From assembly GCA_964461765.1 (NCBI GenBank), contig CAYWVS010000043.1:1-25597 (forward strand): 25,597 nt of DNA, read 5' to 3'. The notes beneath the pieces were generated by a model that did no database searches, was not told where the DNA came from, and saw only the letters and a list, made by a program, of their open reading frames with translations. Position 1 is the first letter of the stretch, and every line of letters begins with the position of its first letter. The translations under genes were made by a program, and so were the position numbers. Shown piece after piece: positions 8,237 through 15,811 of the stretch. Source of the DNA: JAVVUJ01 sp964461765 (GTDB lineage Bacteria; Bacillota; Clostridia; Peptostreptococcales; Anaerovoracaceae).

Positions 8237-10057
8237 ATGTTATATGATAATCAGGATTTGCTAACTGTAAAACAATCTGCCATGGGTGAGCGTAGCTTTA
8301 CCATTGAGGGAAACGAAGTGAAAGCATACACACTTCAAGATTATCAAAATGAAGCGTTGAAAATATTAGAAGAGATTAAGAGGGTGTGCCAGAAGCATCA
8401 GATCAGATATTTCCTCATGTATGGCACTCTTCTAGGGGCAGTAAGGCACAAAGGCTTTATCCCTTGGGATGATGATGCAGACATTGTCATGACCAGAGAA
8501 CAATATGACCTATTTTCAAAAATATGCAAAGATGAACTGAGATTACCATATGAACTTATGGACTATCAAAGAGACAAGGATTACGGTTATATTTTCCCCA
8601 GAGTGAGAAACAAGAATTCCGTGTATATGTTAAAGTCCGAGGTCTCTAATGTGAACAGCAATGTAGGAATCTATGTAGACATCATTCTCTTAGATTATTT
8701 ATCAGAGCATCCCATCATGAAAAAGATTCAAATTAGGTTCTTGTTATATCTTCATAGAATCGTAAGCCCGGGCTTCTTTCAAGGCAAAGTGCATACCACC
8801 GCCATGGAAGAAGCTATTCTCAGACTTATGAAAATGTTGATAGGTAAAAAAAATACCTTAAATATAATTATTAAGGTTCTTTCCTGTACGCCTAGAAATA
8901 AAACAAGCCAAGTTTTAAGCAACCTGCTGCTTCATAACAGACTGGATTTTTTAATTTACCCTAAGGATCATTTTGAGAGAACTATTTCAGCTATCTTTGA
9001 AGGCGTATCCTTTGATATACCCCATAAACCTCTGACATTGTTGAATTTGATGTATGGCAGGGGAATTAAGCGGGCCGGATATGCTTTAGAACCTGAATAT
9101 GGTGATGAAGAGGCACTGATAGGTGAGAAAAACATTTGGATATTTGATGATTTTCTTTTTATTCCATTGGAAAGGCAGAGGGATAGGCATCTAGAAATAT
9201 TGTTTGATCCCCAAAGAGGATTGGAGCATTATAGCCATACTTATGTGACCTTATTCGATAAAAGAAAAAATGACAAAAGTGCAAGAAAAGAGCGGCAATA
9301 TAGAGAAAAAGCATCGAAATATGTTGCCATCATGGAAGCAAACTCTACTTTAGTTGGGATTTCTTGTAAAGAGGTGCAATTAAAAGATTTCCTCAACGAT
9401 CATATTGATTGGATTGCTGAGAAAATTAAGATCCAAGACTTTACAGAATTAATTAAGAAATTAATAAGCTTTGAACTACTATCTCATAAAGAGACTTCAA
9501 AGGATGACTTAAAATTTTGTATGGAGATTTTTATGGAAAGCGGTTTAGCAGTTTATGCATACAGAATCGCTAAAAGGATCCTATTTCTATATCCGGAAAA
9601 AGAAAATCAAGACACGGATATAAAAGAATCACTAAGCTTGATTCTGTTACAATTTCAATTTCACTTAAAAATGATACAAAATAAAAAAGCTTTTGAAAGT
9701 AAAATTTATAAACTAATTGAAAAAATTTTTTTATTGGAATCACAGTTAAAAAACTCGGTAATCCTGCAGTTAAGAAATACGAAATGCTCTATTTACCAGT
9801 ATCTATATGAAGGGACAAAGTTATTCTTAAACAAGGATTATGATCGTGCTTTAGCCGTTTTTTCCCAGATAGAGAGGAAAAACAATCATCTCTTTGCCCC
9901 CTTTTACTATATGGGATTAATCTATGAGCATAAGAAAGACTACGAACAAGCCTTGAAGTACTTTCAACAATCTTTGAACACCACTACTTTTATGCCTTAT
10001 TTATCTTTATCCATGGAAAGAATAGAAAACTTGAGATTTATGGAGCAAAACCAATGA
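8237..10057 (+). CDS. LicD-family phosphotransferase with TPR-like C-terminus
   Basis: The 606-residue protein begins with a LicD domain (about residues 35-320). It contains YFLMYGTLLGAVRHKGFIPW followed by DDDAD at 78-82; this is the nucleotidyltransferase-fold core that in LicD moves phosphocholine from CDP-choline to a glycan. Typical LicD proteins are about 270 residues long. Here an extra ~280 residues are mainly helical and end in at least one clear tetratricopeptide-like repeat pair (about 525-590, with YYMGLIYEHKKDYEQALKYF). The tail may bind a partner or substrate protein. A GGAG lies about 10 bases before the ATG. In this operon LicD could use the CDP-activated group made by the first gene. 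The last codon overlaps an upstream ATG of the next frame, but the next gene likely starts at 10075. Confidence 0.84.
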   Translation: MLYDNQDLLTVKQSAMGERSFTIEGNEVKAYTLQDYQNEALKILEEIKRVCQKHQIRYFLMYGTLLGAVRHKGFIPWDDDADIVMTREQYDLFSKICKDELRLPYELMDYQRDKDYGYIFPRVRNKNSVYMLKSEVSNVNSNVGIYVDIILLDYLSEHPIMKKIQIRFLLYLHRIVSPGFFQGKVHTTAMEEAILRLMKMLIGKKNTLNIIIKVLSCTPRNKTSQVLSNLLLHNRLDFLIYPKDHFERTISAIFEGVSFDIPHKPLTLLNLMYGRGIKRAGYALEPEYGDEEALIGEKNIWIFDDFLFIPLERQRDRHLEILFDPQRGLEHYSHTYVTLFDKRKNDKSARKERQYREKASKYVAIMEANSTLVGISCKEVQLKDFLNDHIDWIAEKIKIQDFTELIKKLISFELLSHKETSKDDLKFCMEIFMESGLAVYAYRIAKRILFLYPEKENQDTDIKESLSLILLQFQFHLKMIQNKKAFESKIYKLIEKIFLLESQLKNSVILQLRNTKCSIYQYLYEGTKLFLNKDYDRALAVFSQIERKNNHLFAPFYYMGLIYEHKKDYEQALKYFQQSLNTTTFMPYLSLSMERIENLRFMEQNQ

Positions 10058-10074
10058 ACTATAGGAGGTTCATC

Positions 10075-11460
10075 ATGTACGATATATTAATTATAGGTTC
10101 AGGGGTTGCCGGTTACACGGCGGCCATCAGAGCAGCCCAAGAAGGGTTTAAGGTGGCTATTGTTGAAAAGAGTTTATTGGGTGGTACTTGCTTAAACCGG
10201 GGATGCATTCCAACAAAGTCCCTTCTTTATCAAGCTGCCAAATTTGATGAAGCTAAAAATTTAAATTTTATAGATTTTAATAAGGATTATTTTCAATTAA
10301 ACTTCAAAAATCTGTTTGGTAATATAAACCAGCAAGTATCACAAATGCGTCAAGGCATTCAGTATTTATTGAAAAGCAGAGGCGTAACCGTGATTGAGGG
10401 ACATGCTGAATTTATAGACTCTCACCAAGTTCAAGTCCTGTCAAGCTCATGCATACTAGAAGCCAAATTCATCATTATTGCCACTGGAGCCATACCCAAG
10501 ATTCCCAAGATAAAAGGAACCCAAAGCCACAGTGTAATTTACAGCGACCACATTTTTCATAAAGACTTTGTACCCCCAAACTCCATTACCATAGTAGGGG
10601 CAGGATACATCGGATTAGAATTTGCTTTCTTCTTTCAAAAGGTGGGGACAAAGGTATACCTTATAGAATCAAAGAATAGAATCTTAGACAACTTTGATGA
10701 AGAAATCTCAACTTATATGCTTAGTGAGTTAAGGAAAATAGAAATTACAGTTGAGCTAAATGCATCTATTGACGAGATTAAAGAGCCCGGAAAATTGATT
10801 TACCAAAATCAAAATAAAGAAAGAAAAGAAATACAGTCCGAAAAGATTTTGATCTGCACAGGAAGACAACCTAATTTTAACCAGTTGGGTTTAGAAACCA
10901 TGGGAATGGCAGTAACAGAAGCGGGTATTTCAGTAGATGATCACTACAGAACCAGTATAAATCATATATTTGCAATAGGCGATGTTATACAGGGATCTCA
11001 ATTAGCTTATGTGGCTTCAGCCCAGGCTATGACCGTCATCGCTGCTATTCAAAATAAACCATTGCACAGATTATTAAATACCCTTCCTTATTGCATCTTT
11101 ACCAAACCTGAGATTGCTTGTGTTGGGGAGAATGAGGATTCTGCAAAAAGAAAAGGCTTTCATTTCAATGTAGGCAAATTCTTATTAAGCGCCAATGGGA
11201 AGGCTATTATTCAAGATGATACAAAAGGATTTATAAAGATCCTTGTTGAGGATGATACTAATTATATCATTGGAGCATCCATGGTGTGTAATCAGGCCTC
11301 TGAATTAATCAACCAAATTACCCTTGCCATTAACAACAGAATTACTATAAATAATTTTATGAAAAGCCTAGCTATCCACCCATCCTACTCAGAGGGCATA
11401 TGGGAAGCCATAGAATCCATTCATGATAGGTGCATCCATATGATCAGTATCAGCAAATAA
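10075..11460 (+). CDS. Dihydrolipoamide dehydrogenase (E3)
   Basis: This is a 461-residue flavoprotein of the pyridine nucleotide disulfide reductase family. An FAD motif (IIGSGVAGYTAA) starts at residue 6. The redox disulfide is in GGTCLNRGCIPTK, with Cys39 and Cys44. A second dinucleotide motif, VGAGYIGLEFA, is near the middle, and the C-terminal His435/Glu440 pair (HPSYSE) is the proton relay typical of E3. It reoxidises dihydrolipoyl groups with NAD+. The frame is open from 10054, but the start at 10075 is preferred because AGGAGG lies directly upstream at about 10063-10068. It stands next to E1 genes and a lipoyl-domain gene, so it should serve this special complex rather than only a general pyruvate dehydrogenase. 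Confidence 0.93.
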   Translation: MYDILIIGSGVAGYTAAIRAAQEGFKVAIVEKSLLGGTCLNRGCIPTKSLLYQAAKFDEAKNLNFIDFNKDYFQLNFKNLFGNINQQVSQMRQGIQYLLKSRGVTVIEGHAEFIDSHQVQVLSSSCILEAKFIIIATGAIPKIPKIKGTQSHSVIYSDHIFHKDFVPPNSITIVGAGYIGLEFAFFFQKVGTKVYLIESKNRILDNFDEEISTYMLSELRKIEITVELNASIDEIKEPGKLIYQNQNKERKEIQSEKILICTGRQPNFNQLGLETMGMAVTEAGISVDDHYRTSINHIFAIGDVIQGSQLAYVASAQAMTVIAAIQNKPLHRLLNTLPYCIFTKPEIACVGENEDSAKRKGFHFNVGKFLLSANGKAIIQDDTKGFIKILVEDDTNYIIGASMVCNQASELINQITLAINNRITINNFMKSLAIHPSYSEGIWEAIESIHDRCIHMISISK

Positions 11461-11539
11461 GAAGGAATTATACTTATAGTAAATGTAAAATGTATTGAAA
11501 CGATTATAGAAAAAGAAAGCAACTGGAAAGGATTATAAA

Positions 11540-12556
11540 ATGAAATATATAGAATCCTTACGAAATTCCATAGAAGAAATGATAAAAGAAAACAATCTCT
11601 TTGTAATAGGAGAGGATATACAAGATCCCTATGGAGGTGCCTTTAAGGTCACCAGGGGTTTGTCAACCAAATATCCGGATAACATCATTGCCACCCCCAT
11701 GAGCGAGCAAGGATTTACTTCCATGGGAATCGGTATGGCCATTTTAAATCAAAATGTAATCGTTGAAATTATGTTTGGAGATTTTATCACCCTCATTAGC
11801 GACCCACTCATAAATCATGCAGCTAAATTCCACCTCATGTATAATCAAAGCCTGAATTTAGTAATCAGAACACCATCCGGAGGTTATCGAGGATATGGAG
11901 CAACCCATTCACAATCCTTGGAAAAAATGTTTTTGGGAATCCCCGGAGTGCAAGTGGTAGCACCATCTATTTTATGCGATCCGGGAAAGCTGTTAAAATC
12001 AGCGGTTTTTTCCGGTGTCCCCACATTGTTCGTTGAAAATAAATTGGACTACCCCCTGGAAATGATGGATGGTCAAAATCAATTAGGCAATTTCGAAGAT
12101 AGCTCATATAATGCAGACTCACTATACTCAGTGGGACATTGTGGTGAAGCTTTTCCCATGAGTAAGGCATGGATCGAAGGAGAGATCCCCGATTGGACAT
12201 TCATCACTTATGGGGGAATGGTAAGCATAGCAATGGACGCTGCCAAGAAATTATTATTGCAGGATGAAATTATTGTAGAAGTGTTAGGGGTTAGTAATTT
12301 ATCTAATAGCCCCCACAATTCTGATTTAGAAGACCTTATTAGTACTGAAAGAATTCTAATCATTGAAGAAGGGGTTTTACAATTTGGTTGGGGTTCTGAA
12401 GTTGGGTACTCTTTACAGCAAAAAGGCTATAGGGTTCACAGGTTAGGGGCTGAGAGCACCTTTATCCCTTCCGGGGAGCTATCCGAGGAACAAATGCTGG
12501 TCATGGAAGAGGATATCATTCAATTGGTTAGAAATGAGGAAGCCCATGAAAATTGA
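11540..12556 (+). CDS. 2-oxoacid dehydrogenase E1 component, beta subunit
   Basis: The 338-residue protein matches PdhB/AcoB-type E1 beta subunits. It has GEDIQDPYGGAFKVTRGL at 24-41, MSEQG at 54-58 with the conserved Glu56 that activates the thiamine ring, IRTPSGG at 109-115 and THSQS at 122-126. A transketolase C-terminal domain follows (ITYGGMVSIAMDAA). With E1 alpha it forms a tetramer that decarboxylates a 2-oxoacid and acylates a lipoyl-lysine. The order beta then alpha is the reverse of most pdh and aco operons. The RBS GAAAGGA precedes the ATG. The substrate cannot be deduced: pyruvate, branched and other 2-oxoacids are all possible. Confidence 0.92.
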   Translation: MKYIESLRNSIEEMIKENNLFVIGEDIQDPYGGAFKVTRGLSTKYPDNIIATPMSEQGFTSMGIGMAILNQNVIVEIMFGDFITLISDPLINHAAKFHLMYNQSLNLVIRTPSGGYRGYGATHSQSLEKMFLGIPGVQVVAPSILCDPGKLLKSAVFSGVPTLFVENKLDYPLEMMDGQNQLGNFEDSSYNADSLYSVGHCGEAFPMSKAWIEGEIPDWTFITYGGMVSIAMDAAKKLLLQDEIIVEVLGVSNLSNSPHNSDLEDLISTERILIIEEGVLQFGWGSEVGYSLQQKGYRVHRLGAESTFIPSGELSEEQMLVMEEDIIQLVRNEEAHEN

Positions 12557-13454
12557 AGAATTATATAGACAATGCTTTTTAATCCGGCAATTTGAGCTAA
12601 AAATTGAAAATGAGTTTGAGGCAGGTAATATGCGTGGCACAACCCACGGTTGCATCGGTCAGGAAATTGTTCCTGTTTGTGTTATGAATAAGATCTGTAA
12701 AGAGCAGGATTACATTACCGGAACTCATAGATGCCATGGGCAAGTGCTTGCTTACACAGGTGATCCATATGGATTAGCTTGCGAAATGATGGGAAAAAGG
12801 GACGGATTTGTTGGTGGAAACGGAGGAAGCCAGCATATTAAGGTTGATGGATATCTTACCAATGGAATCACCGGAGGAATGGTGCCTATTGGAGTGGGTT
12901 TGGCTATGGCCATGAAAAAAACCCGCGATCCGGGAATCGTGGTTTCCTTTCTGGGAGATGGAGGGGTTAATGAGGGTTACGTTTTGGAAGCCATAAATCT
13001 TTCCAAAATCTACTCCCTTCCCATACTTTTTATTTGTGAAAATAATTTGTATGCCATGTCCACTTTTTCGTCAAACTTCACAGCCGGAAGTATTATGGAG
13101 AGAATTCAGTCCTTTGGAATCAAATATTTCCCGGGAAATACCTCGGAGTATGGAAACCTTTACCCCTTAATTTCTAAAGGTTATGACTTGGTAAAGCAAG
13201 ACAGAATCCCTGTTTTTATAGAGGTAACGGTTAACCGTCTATGTGGTCATTCCAAATCGGATAACATGGAGTACATGACCAAAGAAGAAAAGGCGAGAAA
13301 TCAAAAAAATGATTACTTGATAAGTATGCGCAAGCTTTTAGGTGAAGAAAAGGCTGTCCAAATTGAAAGAGAAGTCAACAAACAAATAAAAGATACGTTT
13401 CAAATGGTAGAAAGCTGTCCAAAGCAAACCTGCATAAATGCAGTTTCTCTATAG
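12546..13454 (+). CDS. 2-oxoacid dehydrogenase E1 component, alpha subunit
   Basis: The protein is 302 residues from the chosen start, slightly short for PdhA/AcoA (about 320-370). The thiamine diphosphate motif runs from GDGG at 137-140 to ENN at 165-167. Other family marks are THRCHG at 60-65, GGNGGSQHI at 90-98 and CGHSKSDNMEY at 233-243, the last being the phosphorylation-loop region of mitochondrial enzymes. The frame opens at 12534, but GAGG at 12536-12539 is well placed for the ATG at 12546, which overlaps the end of the beta subunit by 11 bases. Such overlap suggests translational coupling and equal amounts of the two subunits. It should act with the beta subunit on the lipoyl domain at 13565. 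Confidence 0.92.
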   Translation: MKIEELYRQCFLIRQFELKIENEFEAGNMRGTTHGCIGQEIVPVCVMNKICKEQDYITGTHRCHGQVLAYTGDPYGLACEMMGKRDGFVGGNGGSQHIKVDGYLTNGITGGMVPIGVGLAMAMKKTRDPGIVVSFLGDGGVNEGYVLEAINLSKIYSLPILFICENNLYAMSTFSSNFTAGSIMERIQSFGIKYFPGNTSEYGNLYPLISKGYDLVKQDRIPVFIEVTVNRLCGHSKSDNMEYMTKEEKARNQKNDYLISMRKLLGEEKAVQIEREVNKQIKDTFQMVESCPKQTCINAVSL

Positions 13455-13564
13455 CCTATAAAAAATTATATGTGTAAGATCTCACAGGAAAGTTATAATG
13501 ACTACTTATGCAAAGGGATTAATTTTAAGAATAAGCTAAATGAAGAGTGGAAGGAGGCTATTAA

Positions 13565-14737
13565 ATGTTAGATGTCATATTACCCAATTTTGACGTAAAT
13601 GATGTAGAAGCTAAGATTACAGATATTTTTGTAGAAGAAGGTCAATTCATCATAGAAGGTTCTCTACTGCTTAAAGTGGAAAATACAAAGGCAATCCATG
13701 AAATACACTCCAAAGGTGAAGGTTATATTAAACTATTATTTAAGAAATATGACACAGTAAAAAAAGGTGAAAAGATAGCAGTCATTTTTAAGGACAAGAA
13801 ATCATATGATGAATTTATAAAGGAAAAACAAGACTTATTATCAAAAAATAATGAGTTTGAAACTCAAAATAAAATAAAACCTTATAACAAAACCCAAGAG
13901 CGAGATCCATTGGATTTACAAAGTTTAGGTCAAAATATTATTGTAACAGATAAAGCTTTATCATTAGCTCAACATTTGAATATAAACATGGAATTAGTTA
14001 AAAAAATAAAAAAAACAGGTCTAATTAAAGCCAAGGATGTACAAGACTTTTATGATAATCAAAAGTCATCCTCTTTTAATTTAATTAAACCTTTTAATAA
14101 ATTTGATCGAGAGCGAGTTATGCTAATCGGTGCCGGTAAAGGAGCAGAAATAGTAATAGACATTTTACTGGATGATTACGATAAACACATTGTAGGATTA
14201 ATCGACACTTACGCAGAAAGCTTTGAAATATACCCCTATCCCTTAATCCGGTGTAATGTTGAAAATTTCCCACAGGAGATTGATGCTAATTCCTATGATT
14301 CGGTAATCATTACCTTTGGATCCTCACTAAATACATTTCAGTATAGAAAAAAGATTTTTAAGCTATATGAAGAGCATGAAATCCTATTTTCCAACGCCGT
14401 AGAAAAAAACTGTAATTTTAGAAGAAATGTAGGTATAGGTAAGGGAAACATTATTTGTGGTAACTCTTATTTTGGAACGGGAACGGTAATAGGGGATAAC
14501 AATTTTATCAGCTATGGTGCGAATATTGGACATCACAATTCTATGGGTAGCCATAATTTGATCGCCCCCGGCTTTGCCACCGCAGGGTTTGTGAACATAG
14601 GGGATGGATGCATTATTACCACCGGAGTCATCACTCGCAGTAAGCTTTCCATTGGAAACAATGTGGTGCTTCCGTTGGGTTATACGGTTTTAGGGGACAT
14701 TGAGGATAATGCAATAATTCAGCAAATATCTAATTAA
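13565..14737 (+). CDS. Lipoyl / E3-binding / NeuD-like acyltransferase fusion
   Basis: The 390-residue protein has three parts. Residues 1-78 are a lipoyl domain with VENTKAIHE, in which Lys42 is the expected lipoylation site (the usual motif is ETDKA). Residues about 124-165 look like the peripheral subunit-binding domain that docks E1 or E3 (TDKALSLAQHLNIN, then KAKDVQDF). Residues about 183-390 are a NeuD/PglD-like unit: a Rossmann start (VMLIGAGKGAEIV) and then hexapeptide beta-helix repeats, with GHH at 322-324 where the catalytic His of PglD occurs. The HxxxDG catalytic core of E2 acyltransferases is absent. The likely role is to accept an acyl group from E1 on lipoyl-Lys42 and pass it to a sugar. 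NeuD-type trimers could replace the trimeric E2 core. GGAGG precedes the ATG. Confidence 0.88.
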   Translation: MLDVILPNFDVNDVEAKITDIFVEEGQFIIEGSLLLKVENTKAIHEIHSKGEGYIKLLFKKYDTVKKGEKIAVIFKDKKSYDEFIKEKQDLLSKNNEFETQNKIKPYNKTQERDPLDLQSLGQNIIVTDKALSLAQHLNINMELVKKIKKTGLIKAKDVQDFYDNQKSSSFNLIKPFNKFDRERVMLIGAGKGAEIVIDILLDDYDKHIVGLIDTYAESFEIYPYPLIRCNVENFPQEIDANSYDSVIITFGSSLNTFQYRKKIFKLYEEHEILFSNAVEKNCNFRRNVGIGKGNIICGNSYFGTGTVIGDNNFISYGANIGHHNSMGSHNLIAPGFATAGFVNIGDGCIITTGVITRSKLSIGNNVVLPLGYTVLGDIEDNAIIQQISN

Positions 14738-14759
14738 TTTTGAGAAATGGAAAAAGAAA

Positions 14760-15380
14760 GTGGATAAAAATTATTGGGTTGCATATTATGAGAATCATCA
14801 AGCACCTATAGCACCATCTGATTTTGCCGTTACATTGTTGGAAGATAATTTGATAAAGCCGGGAGCAAAGCTCTTGGAATTAGGGTGCGGAAATGGAAGG
14901 GACAGCATTTATTTTGCAAAGAATGGGGTGACTGTTTCGGCCGTTGACCAAGCAGAAAATGCCATTAGCAGATTACAAGATTCCTTTCCCTATATTCATT
15001 TTACTTCCGGGGATTTTATCCATACCAAATTACTTGAAAAAGTAAAGTTTGATTATATTTACAGCCGTTTTACCATCCATACCATCACTTTAGATCAAGA
15101 ATCAATGTTGTTAAAGAGAGTCTATCAATCCCTCAAGGATGGAGGACTTTTCTTTATCGAAACAAGATGCATAAAAGATTGTATTTTCGGGTTAGGAGAA
15201 AAAATAGGATATAACGAGTTTATCTATGAAAACCACTACCGCAGATTCATTGTTAAAGAGGAAATGGAGAAACGCTTAAAACAAGCCGGGTTCCGGATAC
15301 TTTTATCAGAAGAAAAAACCGGATTTGCAAAGTACGATAAACATGATCCAGTCATTTTGAGAATAATAGCCATTAAGTAA
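14760..15380 (+). CDS. Class I SAM-dependent methyltransferase
   Basis: This 206-residue protein carries motif I, LLELGCGNGRDS, at 38-49, and the acidic residue of motif II in SAVDQAENA. The fold is the TehB/thiopurine-methyltransferase-like class I type. It starts with GTG at 14760, because the nearby upstream ATG runs into a stop after six codons; the RBS is weak (a purine-rich AAAAAGAAA). It is the last gene of the operon and is followed by a strong terminator. A role in N- or O-methylating the glycan decoration is plausible, as C. difficile type A flagellin glycan carries an N-methyl-threonine, but the substrate is not shown by the sequence. Confidence 0.85.
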   Translation: MDKNYWVAYYENHQAPIAPSDFAVTLLEDNLIKPGAKLLELGCGNGRDSIYFAKNGVTVSAVDQAENAISRLQDSFPYIHFTSGDFIHTKLLEKVKFDYIYSRFTIHTITLDQESMLLKRVYQSLKDGGLFFIETRCIKDCIFGLGEKIGYNEFIYENHYRRFIVKEEMEKRLKQAGFRILLSEEKTGFAKYDKHDPVILRIIAIK

Positions 15381-15465
15381 AGATGGAATATTATTATGTA
15401 AAAAAATATTTGGTTTTCTCAAATTAACAGTTATTCTCTAAGGTACAGAAAGGTACAGAGCAGGC

Positions 15466-15495
15466 AAAAAAGGTGAGGGGTGACTCACCTTTTTT
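15466..15495. terminator. Bidirectional rho-independent terminator
   Basis: A perfect 12-bp stem joins AAAAAAGGTGAG at 15466-15477 and CTCACCTTTTTT at 15484-15495 around a 6-base loop. T-runs occur on both strands. It lies between convergent genes and should end both the central operon (plus) and the oxidoreductase-MoaD operon (minus). Confidence 0.9.
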
Positions 15496-15545
15496 GTTTA
15501 CCACAATGTTTTTTTATAGTAACCAATAAGTACAAACAGCTTGTT

Positions 15546-15794
15546 TTACCCATGGATCCTAGGTTTGAATACCTCCACACGGTCATTATCTTTCAGTTTG
15601 TGTTGGAAGCCCCCCCGGGAGCCATTGATTAAGATGCTAACTCCTATTTTGTGGTTTAGGACATCATTTGCATTAAACTTCTGCATATATAAATTGACGA
15701 TTTCTTCTACCGTAGCTCCTTCAGGTGCATCTATTTTTACCTTCCGCTTTAAGGGGGAGGTACCGGCTAAGGGAATATGTAAATTTATTTTCAT
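15546..15794 (-). CDS. MoaD/ThiS-like small sulfur carrier protein
   Basis: The 82-residue protein has a beta-grasp pattern (MKINLHIPL at the start, APEGATVEEIV, SILINGSRGG, LKDNDRVEVF near the end) typical of MoaD/ThiS proteins. These carry sulfur as a C-terminal thiocarboxylate for pterin cofactors or thiamine. The start at 15794 is preferred over the ATG at 15803, because AAAGG abuts that earlier ATG with no spacing. It lies 17 bp below the aldehyde ferredoxin oxidoreductase, whose tungsten-pterin cofactor needs MoaD. Oddly, the protein ends in IHG rather than the usual GG, so its ability to be adenylated and thiolated is in doubt. Confidence 0.78.
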   Translation of the reverse strand: MKINLHIPLAGTSPLKRKVKIDAPEGATVEEIVNLYMQKFNANDVLNHKIGVSILINGSRGGFQHKLKDNDRVEVFKPRIHG

Positions 15795-15811
15795 ATGAAC
15801 CATCCTTTCTG

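Noticed and set aside
10054..10074. Earlier ATG of the E3 frame
   Set aside because: AGGAGG lies between this ATG and the one at 10075, whose product begins at the conserved N-terminus of the family.
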